From positions 806,001-870,000 of the forward strand of contig NZ_CP123961.1 in assembly GCF_036327415.1 (NCBI RefSeq): 64,000 nucleotides of DNA, written 5' to 3'. Within the stretch, counting starts at the first letter, position 1; each line of letters opens with the position of its first letter. Source of the DNA: Bartonella grahamii subsp. shimonis. GTDB taxonomy: Bacteria > Pseudomonadota > Alphaproteobacteria > Rhizobiales > Rhizobiaceae. Of the stretch, positions 33,155 through 41,520 are shown piece by piece. Both the position numbers and the translations under genes were made by a program. The notes beneath the pieces were generated by a model, which saw only the letters and a program-made list of their open reading frames with translations, was not told the DNA's origin and did not search any database.

Positions 33155-35083
33155 TTACCTCCAATCCCCTTGCATATAAGGATTCATCACCGTTCTGGAT
33201 TGTTTCCTTTGAGGTTGTGCTATCTGAGATCTTCTTGGAGAAGGAGAGGGCACATGTTCTGATGTTGGCTGCTCTAAAGAGCCCTCAATTTTAAATTTTT
33301 CCAAACGCTCTTCTAAGATATCGACTTCTCGATTAAGGTTTATTCCTGCCGAAATCAGACCTTGTAAAGCAGCATAAGCATAGACCCTACAGTCCAAGGC
33401 TTCATTTCTTGCCTTTTCGCTTTTTTGCCATTCAATGCGCTTAAAGCCTTTAAAATATTTGATGACTTTTCTTTCAGCGGTTAGCTGGTCAAAATATTCT
33501 CGATCAAGGTTTTTGTGAAAGTGTGTTGCACCAGCCCCCGATGCTTCAGGACCAGATTTTTTAAACCGTGCCGTGATAATATCTTTTGCTGCATCAACAC
33601 CAACAATATAGAGATTGATCTGTCCTTTGTTGTTTCTGCTTGGGCGGCGCGGCCATACTGGACGCCATCCCGCTTGCCCCTTAATCCCCCAGATACGTCG
33701 TCCCTCACGCGGGCGCACATAATTATAAACCGCCTGTGTGTGTCCACCACCGGTATCAATACAAGCCGCCGTTATCTTGATGCCGTCTTTGTAACCTAGA
33801 TGTGGCCAGCGTCTTGTAAGATATTCATCCAATTGGTCCCATACTTCAAAAGAAGAGGGATCACCAGGAATGACGTGATAATCAATATGCCAGCTTTCTT
33901 CACTGCGTCCCCATCCCACCACTTCAAGTTCTAAGCGGTCATTTTGCACATCAATGCCCGCTGTTAACAACACGGCTTGTTCTGGTGCAAGGGGATAATC
34001 TTCACGTTTTGCATAGAGGCTATCAGGGTCAACAACTTCACCTGTTCTGTCTTCCCACGGCTCTCCAAGCACTGTGTTGACAAAAGGCTGCAAAAGCGCT
34101 GGATCATCCTTGGCATCTAAAAACTCTCTTGCGCATTCCCCCCAAGTAAGCCAAGGTGAATAGAGTGCCGAAATATGGTAAGAACGCAAATTCGGTCTAC
34201 TTGATTCACTCGTAGGCACCCAGCACGCACCTCTTTCCTCACTCATAAGATCTGTTTTTCTGTGCTCGGCATGTTCATGACCACAATGCGCACAAACAAA
34301 AACAGCTTTTTCGGGGGCACCTTTTGGCCACTTAATTTGTGACCAAACAATGGGCTGTAGAACACCACATGCATCACAAGGGACATTGTAATATCGCTGG
34401 TCTCCTAGCACGAAATCTTTGGCGATACGGCTTGTGTCACGGTGGGTTGGTGTAGACAATTTAAAAATCTTTCTCTGCACAAAGGTTGAGGTCCGCTTTT
34501 CGGCAATCATCACCGGATCACCTTCGTTATCCACACTGAGAGGATAAGCATCCACCTCATCCAAAATCAGATAACGAATAGGCATAGAACGCAGACCAGC
34601 TGCACTGTTTGCTCCTGTCAGCATCAATGCACCACCATCAAACTCTTTCGAAAACATTGTATTACCACTGTCGCGTGCCCGTGCTGGGGCAATGCGTTCG
34701 CTTAAAGCAGGGCTTGCCATAATCATTGGGTCAAGACGGGTTTTTGATAATTTCTTCGCTGTCTCAACTGTCGGCATCACATAAAGGGCAGGTCCCGGAC
34801 TATAATGAATGGCATAACCACAAAAGTTCAGTCCTGCTTCAGACATACCAACCTGCGCCCCTTTCATGACAATTGTTGTTTCAATAGGTTTGTGAGAGGA
34901 AAGATTATCCATGATTTCGCGCAAATAGGGGGTGCGTTTTGTTCTCCAAAGCCCAGGTTCAGCACTTGCTACGGTGCTAAGGTACCTATTCTTATCCGCC
35001 CATTGCGAAACCGTGTACGGTGGGTCTGGTTGTCGTGCGTCATTGGCATTGGCAAAGAATTCTTCGACTGCATTGTCATCCAT
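33155..35083 (-). CDS. Terminase large subunit (GpA family)
   Basis: The 642-residue protein has the GpA pattern: YTVSQWADKNRYLS, ETTIVMKGAQVGMSE as the ATPase A motif, RYLILDEVDAY as Walker B, and a zinc-binding CDACG...CAHCG pair. The nuclease part contains TAGIDVQNDRLELEVVGWG and AACIDTGGGHT. It packages DNA into the prohead. Intact. Confidence 0.95.
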   Translation of the reverse strand: MDDNAVEEFFANANDARQPDPPYTVSQWADKNRYLSTVASAEPGLWRTKRTPYLREIMDNLSSHKPIETTIVMKGAQVGMSEAGLNFCGYAIHYSPGPALYVMPTVETAKKLSKTRLDPMIMASPALSERIAPARARDSGNTMFSKEFDGGALMLTGANSAAGLRSMPIRYLILDEVDAYPLSVDNEGDPVMIAEKRTSTFVQRKIFKLSTPTHRDTSRIAKDFVLGDQRYYNVPCDACGVLQPIVWSQIKWPKGAPEKAVFVCAHCGHEHAEHRKTDLMSEERGACWVPTSESSRPNLRSYHISALYSPWLTWGECAREFLDAKDDPALLQPFVNTVLGEPWEDRTGEVVDPDSLYAKREDYPLAPEQAVLLTAGIDVQNDRLELEVVGWGRSEESWHIDYHVIPGDPSSFEVWDQLDEYLTRRWPHLGYKDGIKITAACIDTGGGHTQAVYNYVRPREGRRIWGIKGQAGWRPVWPRRPSRNNKGQINLYIVGVDAAKDIITARFKKSGPEASGAGATHFHKNLDREYFDQLTAERKVIKYFKGFKRIEWQKSEKARNEALDCRVYAYAALQGLISAGINLNREVDILEERLEKFKIEGSLEQPTSEHVPSPSPRRSQIAQPQRKQSRTVMNPYMQGDWR

Positions 35084-35657
35084 TATTCGTTTCTTGCAAG
35101 TTCTCTAACTCTGGAGAATGAGGATCATGAAAAGGCACTGGAATATTAACCGCCTCAAGCAAAGCGGTTCTCATGTAATAATCGATAGCACCGATAAGGC
35201 TAGCTGCATCACATCCAACTTGTGCAGCAATGCTTGCACCAAAACGATGAGGAAAATTCAACATAGCATCACGGTGTGCTCTTCCAAACTCACGAGCTGC
35301 TCTCTTTACTTCTTCACGGTCAACGGTTGTTTCGCGTAACTTTTCCAGAGCAATCTTTTCTTTTGCTAGCGCAACTTGCATTCGCTCCAGTTTTATCTTG
35401 TATTCATTGGCTCCATCTGTGGAGGCTTGTTTGATCTTTGTCCGCACCTTTCCATCAGGCGCTAAAAGGGAAGCAGGGCGCTTTATTTGATTCTCATTCC
35501 AGATAGCTGTTGCTAGAGTTTCATTGACAGAACCATCTTCAAAAAGAGCTGCATCAAATTTACCTGTCTTTATCCGAGAAACCACCGCATTATGTGAAAC
35601 ACCCATCTTTTTGGCAAAGGCACGAAGCGATATCCCCTCCCGATGCTTCTTATTCAT
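35076..35657 (-). CDS. Terminase small subunit (Nu1-like)
   Basis: The 193-residue protein has an N-terminal winged/HTH part (GISLRAFAKKMGVSHNAVVSRIKTG) and a helical assembly part (EYKIKLERMQVALAKEKIALEKLRE), then HRDAMLNFPHRFGASIAAQ. It overlaps the large subunit by 8 bases, as in lambda-like phages. Confidence 0.88.
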   Translation of the reverse strand: MNKKHREGISLRAFAKKMGVSHNAVVSRIKTGKFDAALFEDGSVNETLATAIWNENQIKRPASLLAPDGKVRTKIKQASTDGANEYKIKLERMQVALAKEKIALEKLRETTVDREEVKRAAREFGRAHRDAMLNFPHRFGASIAAQVGCDAASLIGAIDYYMRTALLEAVNIPVPFHDPHSPELENLQETNNG

Positions 35658-35691
35658 AGTTGCTCCATTTTGAAGTAGGTATATGAATTAT

Positions 35692-35733
35692 TGTACACTT
35701 TAATTATTGATGCGATTATATTTTTCGTGTACA
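35692..35733 (+). promoter_or_regulatory. Candidate operator of brnTA (TGTACAC / GTGTACA)
   Basis: TGTACAC (35692-35698) and GTGTACA (35727-35733) form an inverted repeat 9 bases before the brnT ATG. Similar TGTACA elements occur at 38161-38222, far from this gene. Confidence 0.4.
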
Positions 35734-35741
35734 TAAAATAT

Positions 35742-36008
35742 ATGAAGATAGTGTGGGATGAACCAAAAAGAGCTGTAAACATTGTTAAACATAAGCTTGA
35801 TTTTGCTGATGTTATTTACTTTGACTGGGAACATGCTTTTATTGATGCAACCCATTCAAACCGCATGAAGGCTATTGGACATTTTGCTGATGGTACAACA
35901 GTTGTTGTTTTTGCAAAGCTTGGCAATGAAGCGATATCCATTATCAGTTTTCGTCAAGCGAATAAAAAAGAAAGAGAGGTTTTCAATGACTATCAAAAAA
36001 ACCTTTGA
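35742..36008 (+). CDS. brnT: BrnT-type ribonuclease toxin, TA module 5
   Basis: ATG at 35742 gives an 88-residue BrnT toxin (KIVWDEPKRAVNIVKHKLDFADVIYFDWEHAF, GTTVVVFAKLGNEAISIISFRQANKKERE in parts). The W-D-x-x-K and H-x-L-x-F pattern and the RxANKKE end are family marks. Overlaps brnA by 23 bases. Confidence 0.92.
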   Translation: MKIVWDEPKRAVNIVKHKLDFADVIYFDWEHAFIDATHSNRMKAIGHFADGTTVVVFAKLGNEAISIISFRQANKKEREVFNDYQKNL

Positions 36009-36291
36009 AACAGGATGTGGCTATACAAAAGAAGATTGGGACGCTGTGGATTCTCCACCACTAACAGATGAAGAACTTGCAGGCTTAAAGCCAGCTAAAG
36101 ATGTTTTACCACCCTCCTTTTTTAAATATGTAACAGAAGAACGCCGTAAACGTGGGCGTCCACCAGTTGAATCTCCCAAACAAGCGGTTACTCTACGCCT
36201 TGACCCAAACGTTATTGCTTCTTTTAAAAAACAAGGAAAAGACTGGCGAACACGTATGGGTGAAGTCTTAAAAAAAGCAAGTGGTTGTTAA
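35986..36291 (+). CDS. brnA: BrnA-type antitoxin, TA module 5
   Basis: The 101-residue protein (YTKEDWDAVDSPPLTDEELAGLKPAKDVLP, RGRPPVESPKQAVTLRLDPNVIASFKKQGKDWRTRM in parts) ends in the ribbon-helix-helix typical of BrnA, which dimerises, binds BrnT and represses the promoter. Confidence 0.92.
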   Translation: MTIKKTFETGCGYTKEDWDAVDSPPLTDEELAGLKPAKDVLPPSFFKYVTEERRKRGRPPVESPKQAVTLRLDPNVIASFKKQGKDWRTRMGEVLKKASGC

Positions 36292-36415
36292 ATCAAAGAG
36301 CTGTAAAAAAGCCAAGGTAGCATTAAAAGTTATTTTGGTATTTGTTTTGAGTAGTGTTTTAATGGTGCCTATAAAGTTGAAATAGTGGATTATCATTGAT
36401 TTATAAGAGGTTGAG

Positions 36416-36757
36416 ATGAAAAATTATATTGCTATTCATCCTGGAGAAATTTTACGAGAGGAATATTTAAAAGAATATGCTCTCTCTGCTTATGCCATTG
36501 CAAAAGCATTAAATGTTCCACGCACGAGAATAGAACGTATTGTTGCAGAAAACAGTCCAATAACTCCTGATACGGCTCTCAGATTAGCTTACTTTTTTGA
36601 TACTACAGCTGAGTTTTGGCTCAACATGCAAGCTGCTTATGACGTTAGTGTATTACAAACTGAAAAAGCAGGTGAATTTGCCAAAATAGATAAAGGTAGC
36701 TTAAAAAAATTTAATTCTGTAGATGAACTATTTGATGATTTATATGCGAATGATTGA
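36416..36757 (+). CDS. Orphan HigA/VapI-type antitoxin
   Basis: The 113-residue XRE-family protein (IHPGEILREEYLKEYALSAYAIAKALNVPRTRIERIV, PDTALRLAYFFDTTAEFWLNMQAAYDV in parts) is a complete HigA. No HigB toxin gene precedes it in the 124 bases after brnA, so it is an orphan antitoxin or an independent regulator. Confidence 0.85.
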   Translation: MKNYIAIHPGEILREEYLKEYALSAYAIAKALNVPRTRIERIVAENSPITPDTALRLAYFFDTTAEFWLNMQAAYDVSVLQTEKAGEFAKIDKGSLKKFNSVDELFDDLYAND

Positions 36758-36769
36758 GTATACTACCAC

Positions 36770-36793
36770 TTCCCCACTTTTGAAGGGGGGGAA
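36770..36793. repeat. CCCC/GGGG hairpin at cassette end (copy 5 of 6)
   Basis: CTTCCCC (36770-36776) faces GGGGAAG (36787-36793), between the convergent higA-like gene and the 92-aa gene. Confidence 0.7.
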
Positions 36794-36810
36794 GGGGCAT
36801 ATTTTTAAAT

Positions 36811-37095
36811 CTAAGCCGCTTTCACAAGAGGGCTCTCCAAATTTGGTTCGTAAGCTCGCAACAAAGAATCCATGCTATGCGGTAATTCTGAATCTCCAAA
36901 ATCTGTAAGAACTGTTAAGATTTTAAGAATACTTGGCATCAACCGATCATCTTGAAGTTTTAAAATCAAAGCTTTTTCCACTACACTCATAGTGTCAACC
37001 AGAGCGGTACAATCTTTGTTGCTCATATTTTCATGTCTAGAAAACTGATACAACGCCATCCATAAATTGCATAAGAAGTTGGTATCTACCTTCAT
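36811..37095 (-). CDS. 92-aa cassette protein of unknown function (copy D)
   Basis: The 94-residue member (KVDTNFLCNLWMALYQFSRHENMSN, VEKALILKLQDD, LTDFGDSELPHSMDSLLRAYEP) has a two-residue insertion (DRLMPS) relative to copies B and C, and ends LESPLVKAA. ATG at 37095 overlaps the antirepressor stop. Confidence 0.72.
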   Translation of the reverse strand: MKVDTNFLCNLWMALYQFSRHENMSNKDCTALVDTMSVVEKALILKLQDDRLMPSILKILTVLTDFGDSELPHSMDSLLRAYEPNLESPLVKAA

Positions 37096-37848
37096 TGCAC
37101 ACCCCCAAAGATTTTTTCTCTCAAACATGCTAATCCTCTGGATGTGATTTTCGTTGAAGGTAGTACCTTCTCTGTACCATCCAGTCTTTGAATGGTGATA
37201 GCAGGGCAATCCATAAAGCCTTTCTTGATCTTGTCCTGATAAGGTAACAGTGGCGCCCCTGGAGCCCGTCGATAGACCCAATCATGTTTACGCAAGTAAT
37301 CAGTTAAGTCCTTAGGTCGTACTTCAAGCATTTTTGCTGCTTCTATCAAACCGAACAAACCATCAGAACGCTTTAAGCCATCCAAAGCTTTTGCTTTTGG
37401 TGCTAATTCAGAAATAACATGATCTTTCTGCTCTATTTGGCTTTGTAAGTGATTCAAAACACCAAGCAATGCTTCCGGTTTGGAATAATCAACTTGTGGT
37501 GCTGCTATCTGTGGGGTAGCTGCTTGTTTTGCAAGCTTTTCGCATTCAATGAAGTATAAACGCGCTTCTCTACCTTTCTTATTGTTCTCAAGCATAGAAA
37601 GCTCTTTTGCTACACTTAAAGTTAGATGATAATCTTTAGAGGGACGACCACCTTGGAGGTTTTCCCCAAAATTGGTGAAAACTAAATAATCCTGATTTTC
37701 TAATAAATTATATTTGTTGATGCGATATTTAATCCAAGTAGAGAAATCTTTACTTATTTCTAAAAACGCATGCAAATCACGAGCGTTAACAGTTTGAACA
37801 GTTTCCTGATCAATAAACCTGTTCTTTAATTTCTATAAGACTGTTCAT
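37092..37848 (-). pseudogene. AntA/KilAC antirepressor frameshifted at codon ~11, copy D
   Basis: From the leader-matched ATG at 37848 the frame reads MNSLIEIKEQV then Y and stop. An extra T (GGTTTATTGATCAGG instead of GGTTATTGATCAGG) breaks the frame. The rest (to 37092) is intact and nearly identical to copy B, including KilAC. Internal ATG at 37775 (MHAFLEISKDF) could give a 227-residue protein lacking the first 25 residues. Confidence 0.78.
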
Positions 37849-37888
37849 AAAGAACTCCTTGCTACTTAGATGTTTCTTAATAACACTC

Positions 37889-38088
37889 TACAAGAGTGTC
37901 GGGTGTTAAGAAACACGGTAGCAAGTCCGCCGTTATGCTTTTCCCATAAGGGTATTGTATAGCGCAACTACACCCGACAATGCCATTATATGCGTGTAAC
38001 ATACAATGAGTCAAAGCCTTTAATGTGCGGAAGAAAAATTGTGTCGGCAATCTATCCGCTGTTCGTTTAAGGTGTTTTTGAGGCACCT
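37889..38088 (-). ncRNA. Brt-like leader RNA, copy D (decaying)
   Basis: Outer promoter -35 38117-38122, -10 38095-38100 with the same 16-base spacer. M (plus strand 37906-37916, 37918-37925) pairs with T (37858-37865, 37872-37879) through GTAGCAAG/CTTGCTAC, a third base combination that covaries. Segment P no longer matches M (GAACAGCGG instead of a GTAGCAAG-like run). The most diverged copy, in front of a frameshifted gene. Confidence 0.65.
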
Positions 38089-38122
38089 GATTCGAAAATA
38101 CCTATTACTATAGAATTGTCAA

Positions 38123-38408
38123 GTAACAAAAATTACTTTTTGCTAAGAAAACGTTTCACATACTGTACAGTGTACATATTGAAATTGTTATTTATCAATG
38201 AGTTAAGTGTACAATGTACAGTCAATTTGAAAATTCTGTCGCTAGCGATAGTTCGCGCTAGCCTGCCCCGCAACAGACCCAACCCGCTGGGAAGTACCTT
38301 TTGCATTGATTTTATTGTATTTTTTCTGGAAAAAAACAAAGCGCAAGTGATAATCTGCTTTAAAAATTACAATTAAAGTGAGTAGTGTGTTGATATAGCT
38401 TAAGAACA
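38123..38408. other. Non-coding spacer with TGTACA elements and a GC-rich patch
   Basis: No gene is seen. It contains CTGTACAGTGTACAT (around 38162) and GTGTACAATGTACAG (around 38207), which resemble the brnTA operator halves. A GC-rich patch (about 38239-38298) with GCTAGCG / CGCGCTAGC inverted sequence stands out in this AT-rich region. No promoter or ORF explains it. Confidence 0.4.
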
Positions 38409-38993
38409 TTATTTAGCTTTCTTATTGGCTGCATATTCTTGACGAGCAAGTTGGTACTGTATATTTTTGGTTAATCGTTCATTGGCATATTGTGCGATAG
38501 CACTTGCAATTTCTGGCTTGGACATCACCCCAGCAATTGAGGGTCCTTCTTGTTTTGCAATAGGGAATTGATCTCCATCCGCTCTTTGAAACACATTACC
38601 ATTTAGCTTTTTTAATTCAACACGCTTTGGAAAACTCCCACCTTTGATAAAAGCATGGGGTAAGATTTCTTTTTTTCCGAACATTTTGTATGTTACGCCG
38701 CGTTTTGTTTCTTTTGCTTGAAAAAATTTAAGAGGTATCGGTGTTCCAGAACCAATGATATCTGTCTCGAGAAGCTTTGCTGTAGCCTTTCCTTTAATAT
38801 AAACGCCTTTTTTGACACGCTTTGATTTGGCTGATGTAACATCAGCAATTTGTTTTTCTGCAAAGCGTTCGACTTGTTTTGCAGAGGTGTTTAGAGCATT
38901 ACGCAAAGCCCAATTAAGGCGTGGTGCTTGAAGACTGGTGAAGGTATCCTTTACCTGTTGAAGATACCATTTTTGGTGGATGATTAACTTCAA
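38409..38993 (-). CDS. Prophage minor tail protein Z-like
   Basis: The 194-residue basic protein (LQAPRLNWALRNALNTSAKQVERFAEKQIADVT in parts; GVYIKGKATAKLLETDIIGSGTPIPL; KMFGKKEILPHAFIKGGSF) fits the GPZ minor tail family. In lambda-like phages Z follows the head genes and precedes U; here it lies upstream of the terminase, on the far side of cassette D, so it has been moved. Confidence 0.7.
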   Translation of the reverse strand: MKLIIHQKWYLQQVKDTFTSLQAPRLNWALRNALNTSAKQVERFAEKQIADVTSAKSKRVKKGVYIKGKATAKLLETDIIGSGTPIPLKFFQAKETKRGVTYKMFGKKEILPHAFIKGGSFPKRVELKKLNGNVFQRADGDQFPIAKQEGPSIAGVMSKPEIASAIAQYANERLTKNIQYQLARQEYAANKKAK

Positions 38994-38996
38994 CTT

Positions 38997-39311
38997 CTAA
39001 GCCTTTTTGGGGGTAGGTGATTTGGAAGCTTTAGATGCCTTTGGCTGTTCGAGTGAGGTTTTCTCTGTCATTGGTTCAGACGATGTTTGTACGGCTTCTT
39101 GTTCTATCTGCTTAATTTGTTCAATTGCCTTGTCAGGTTTTGCTGTTGTCTTGACGTCAACAAAAGGTTTTGCAGCGTTTGCTCGTTTCAGTCGGGCGTA
39201 GACTTGATTAGAAACTTCAACAAATGGATTATTGGGTGTTGATGGTTCAAAGCGAACAGTGCTTTTATTGTCTCCAACAACACACATTGGCTTAGTGATG
39301 ATTACTTTCAT
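38997..39311 (-). CDS. Hypothetical phage protein upstream of Z
   Basis: ATG at 39311 has AAGGAG at proper distance. The 104-residue protein has a compact N-terminal part (KVIITKPMCVVGDNKSTVRF, FVEVSNQVYARLKRANAAKPF) and a Lys/Thr/Ser/Pro-rich tail (PKASKASKSPTPKKA). By order it could be the FI-like head completion protein, but similarity is not clear. Confidence 0.55.
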   Translation of the reverse strand: MKVIITKPMCVVGDNKSTVRFEPSTPNNPFVEVSNQVYARLKRANAAKPFVDVKTTAKPDKAIEQIKQIEQEAVQTSSEPMTEKTSLEQPKASKASKSPTPKKA

Positions 39312-39353
39312 CATTGCTCCTTTTGAGTCATAATTAATGACATCATTAGTCAA

Positions 39354-39639
39354 TAAATGTCATTTAATAGCTTTTGCTATTTGCAAAATAGATTAGTCAG
39401 AATTCCCCAGAAAACAGGGCTTTCTAGCCACGTTTCAAGTTCACATTTTACTGAATTTTTAGGGGATATTTTTGAATTTTAGGCACAATACGACCAGTGC
39501 AGTGCCATCATTAAATACGATTTTTTACATCATGTCAACAAAAAAATCATGATCTTGTATTTTTTTTATTTTTTTACCTAAATATGGTGTTTTTAGAAAC
39601 AAAAAGGTACGTATTGACACAGCTAAAAAAGAAGAAAAT
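39354..39639. other. Non-coding spacer
   Basis: About 285 AT-rich bases between the Z operon and hicAB with long A and T runs. I see no ORF or clear promoter beyond generic AT-rich sequence. Confidence 0.4.
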
Positions 39640-40035
39640 CTAAATATTAAGCTCGTGACGCGCTGCTGTTGCCAAAAAAGCAGATCTTGTTAAACCTCTT
39701 TCTTGTGCACAATCATCAATTGCACGTAAGAGTCCTCTTTCAATAGATATATTCGTACGTACCACTTCTGCATCATTTTCAATAAAGGGGACTTGTATTA
39801 AAAAAGCTCCTTCTGACAAAGCTATTTTGACAGATTCCCGTTGTATGACTTCCTCAAATTTTGAAGGAATAGGCACTATATCTATATCTTCACAATAAAG
39901 TTGAAGTGCTTCTGTTGCGTTTGCGATTAAATTTTCTTCCTCATCAGCAGCAGAAAAAAGCCCCTCAAAATCAGGAAACTGAACACCAAAAGCAGAATCT
40001 TCATCTTTATGAACAAGGGCAAAAAATCTTTTCAT
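39640..40035 (-). CDS. hicB: HicB-type antitoxin, TA module 6
   Basis: ATG at 40035 overlaps the hicA stop (ATGA). The 131-residue protein has the HicB start (RFFALVHKDEDSAFGVQFPDFEGLFSAADEEEN in parts) and a ribbon-helix-helix end (TNISIERGLLRAIDDCAQERGLTRSAFLATAARHEL in parts). Confidence 0.92.
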   Translation of the reverse strand: MKRFFALVHKDEDSAFGVQFPDFEGLFSAADEEENLIANATEALQLYCEDIDIVPIPSKFEEVIQRESVKIALSEGAFLIQVPFIENDAEVVRTNISIERGLLRAIDDCAQERGLTRSAFLATAARHELNI

Positions 40036-40232
40036 TTTTCTTCTCCTTTTTTTAACCAACCTGCTTGTTGTGCGATAGAACGTGCTGTACCAATCGGAAG
40101 ATTTTTTTTAAGATGTGGAACAATAACAACCTTACCATCTTTTTTTAATTTATGATGAGAGCCTTTTACTTTGACAAGTTCAAAGCCATCACGCTTTAAT
40201 TTTGCAATGATTTTTCGGCTATCTTGTTCCAT
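40032..40232 (-). CDS. hicA: HicA-type mRNA interferase, TA module 6
   Basis: The 66-residue toxin (KIIAKLKRDGFELVKVKGSHHKLKK, VVIVPHLKKNLPIGTARSIAQQAGW) has the classical HicA form with the catalytic His in GSHH. Toxin-first overlap with hicB. Confidence 0.94.
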   Translation of the reverse strand: MEQDSRKIIAKLKRDGFELVKVKGSHHKLKKDGKVVIVPHLKKNLPIGTARSIAQQAGWLKKGEEK

Positions 40233-40299
40233 TCCCTAAACTCATAATGTGTAAATATATACACATTTTAGTGATTTTTCATCTGATGTCAATTCTTTT

Positions 40300-40835
40300 T
40301 TAACGGCTAAAGTGCTTATGAAGCACATTAAGAACAATACGCAAAGAACTAACAAGATGTGTTAGCGATTGATCTTCTATAACAAGATATTGTAATGCAG
40401 CATAAAGATTATACTGTCTATAGAGGTGTTGTGTTTCTTTGATAGCCTCTTTCGTCACTTCATAACAATGAGTTGCTCTTTCAATCCACCGTTTTTGTGC
40501 CTCCTCATTTGATGAAGGAGTAAAGTCATCATAAACAGCATTAGGCAATCCTTTTGCACATAGGTAATTGTTTTTCACTTCAAGATATTTTTGTGCAGCA
40601 TCATATTGGTCTTGATTGATTTTGCCTTGCAAATAAAGCCGCCCGATATAGGTACCGGAAAGCGGATTTTTAGCCTCTTCTATGGTCAAACAGAAGCGTT
40701 TGGCACGCATTTCAATTGCCAATTTATCCATGGCTTCATGCGGTGTTTTTGCTCGTGAAATGCGTCCATTTGGTTCTCTGATACATCCTTAATCCGAGGA
40801 CGTCCGCGTTTTGCACGTTTTTTTCTTTTTGTCAT
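40300..40835 (-). pseudogene. Phage protein with basic RGRPR start, frameshifted
   Basis: ATG at 40835 opens MTKRKKRAKRGRPRIK and then drifts out of frame. In the frame of the long ORF (40300-40731) the bases before its ATG still read CIREPNGRISRAKTPHEAMDKLAIEMRAKRF, so one protein of ~175 residues has been split by an indel near 40785-40792. The remaining 143-residue ORF may still be expressed. Function unknown; relatives in phages sit near replication or packaging genes. Confidence 0.6.
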
Positions 40836-40845
40836 ATTTTTTCAA

Positions 40846-41004
40846 TCAAAATGGAATAGCATCATTAAGAGATATGCTATGATCAGCAGCCCCTGAAGCA
40901 ACAGCATAACTTTGAGAAGTAATAGGTGAAGGGGTAGGGGATGCCGATTGATCTTTTTTGGCATCAAGCAAATACAACTCGCCTTTGAATTGTTTCAGTT
41001 TATT
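40846..41004 (-). pseudogene. ssb: C-terminal remnant of single-stranded DNA-binding protein
   Basis: The minus strand encodes QFKGELYLLDAKKDQ, a Ser/Pro/Thr-rich linker, then SLNDAIPF and stop. DDxIPF is the protein-interaction tip of SSB proteins. The OB-fold is absent, replaced upstream by a tandem AT-rich repeat. A relic of the phage recombination module. Confidence 0.6.
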
Positions 41005-41072
41005 AATAACAGTTTTTTAAAGCATTACATTATAATTTATTAATAACAGTTTTTAATGTATTACATTATAAT
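40999..41072. repeat. Tandem duplication, 37-base unit
   Basis: TTTATTAATAACAG followed by a T-run and CATTACATTATAAT occurs twice in a row (40999-41035 and 41036-41072) with few changes. It borders the ssb remnant. Confidence 0.7.
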
Positions 41073-41206
41073 ATTATTTGACAAATTATTTAAGAAAAAA
41101 GACATGTCACACAAATGGCACGGCTTTCTTATTTCTGCTCTTAACTTTTCAATAAATATCCTTTCATTAAGAGTCTGTATCAAACTTTTTTGTTCGATTT
41201 ATTGTT

Positions 41207-41234
41207 GAATATCGAACCTTTTTGTGCGATATTC
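41207..41234. promoter_or_regulatory. Inverted repeat GAATATCG / CGATATTC before hicAB module 7
   Basis: GAATATCG (41207-41214) and CGATATTC (41227-41234) form an 8-base inverted repeat 27 bases before the hicA start. A likely operator for the HicB protein. Confidence 0.5.
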
Positions 41235-41260
41235 ATTTTATTGAAGAAGGGGGAGGCTAA

Positions 41261-41452
41261 ATGAAAAGAGAAGCACTGCTTAGGGAATTGTGTAAAGAAG
41301 CTAGAAAAAGAGGCATTCATTACAGTGAAGCTCCTGATGCAGGCAAAGGGTCACATTATTTAGTAACTTTTGGAGACAAGACAACCGTTATAAAATCTGG
41401 TGAATTGACCCCACTCTACATGAAAATAATAAAAAAGCAGTTGGGGGTATGA
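41261..41452 (+). CDS. HicA-like toxin, TA module 7
   Basis: The 63-residue protein (KREALLRELCKEARKRGIHY, GKGSHYLVTFGDKTTVI, LYMKIIKKQLGV) has the GSHY active-site pattern of HicA. GGGAGG precedes the ATG. The antitoxin follows after 68 bases. Confidence 0.82.
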   Translation: MKREALLRELCKEARKRGIHYSEAPDAGKGSHYLVTFGDKTTVIKSGELTPLYMKIIKKQLGV

Positions 41453-41520
41453 GTTACTCTCTGCAACGGCTTTAATTTTTCGTTTCAAAAACATTTTGAT
41501 CATGGCGAGGAAACCTAAAC

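Noticed and set aside
22472..35657. The Bartonella gene transfer agent cluster (BaGTA)
   Set aside because: The genes form a temperate lambda/P2-type prophage with integrase, excisionase, antirepressors and tRNA site; nothing points specifically to BaGTA.
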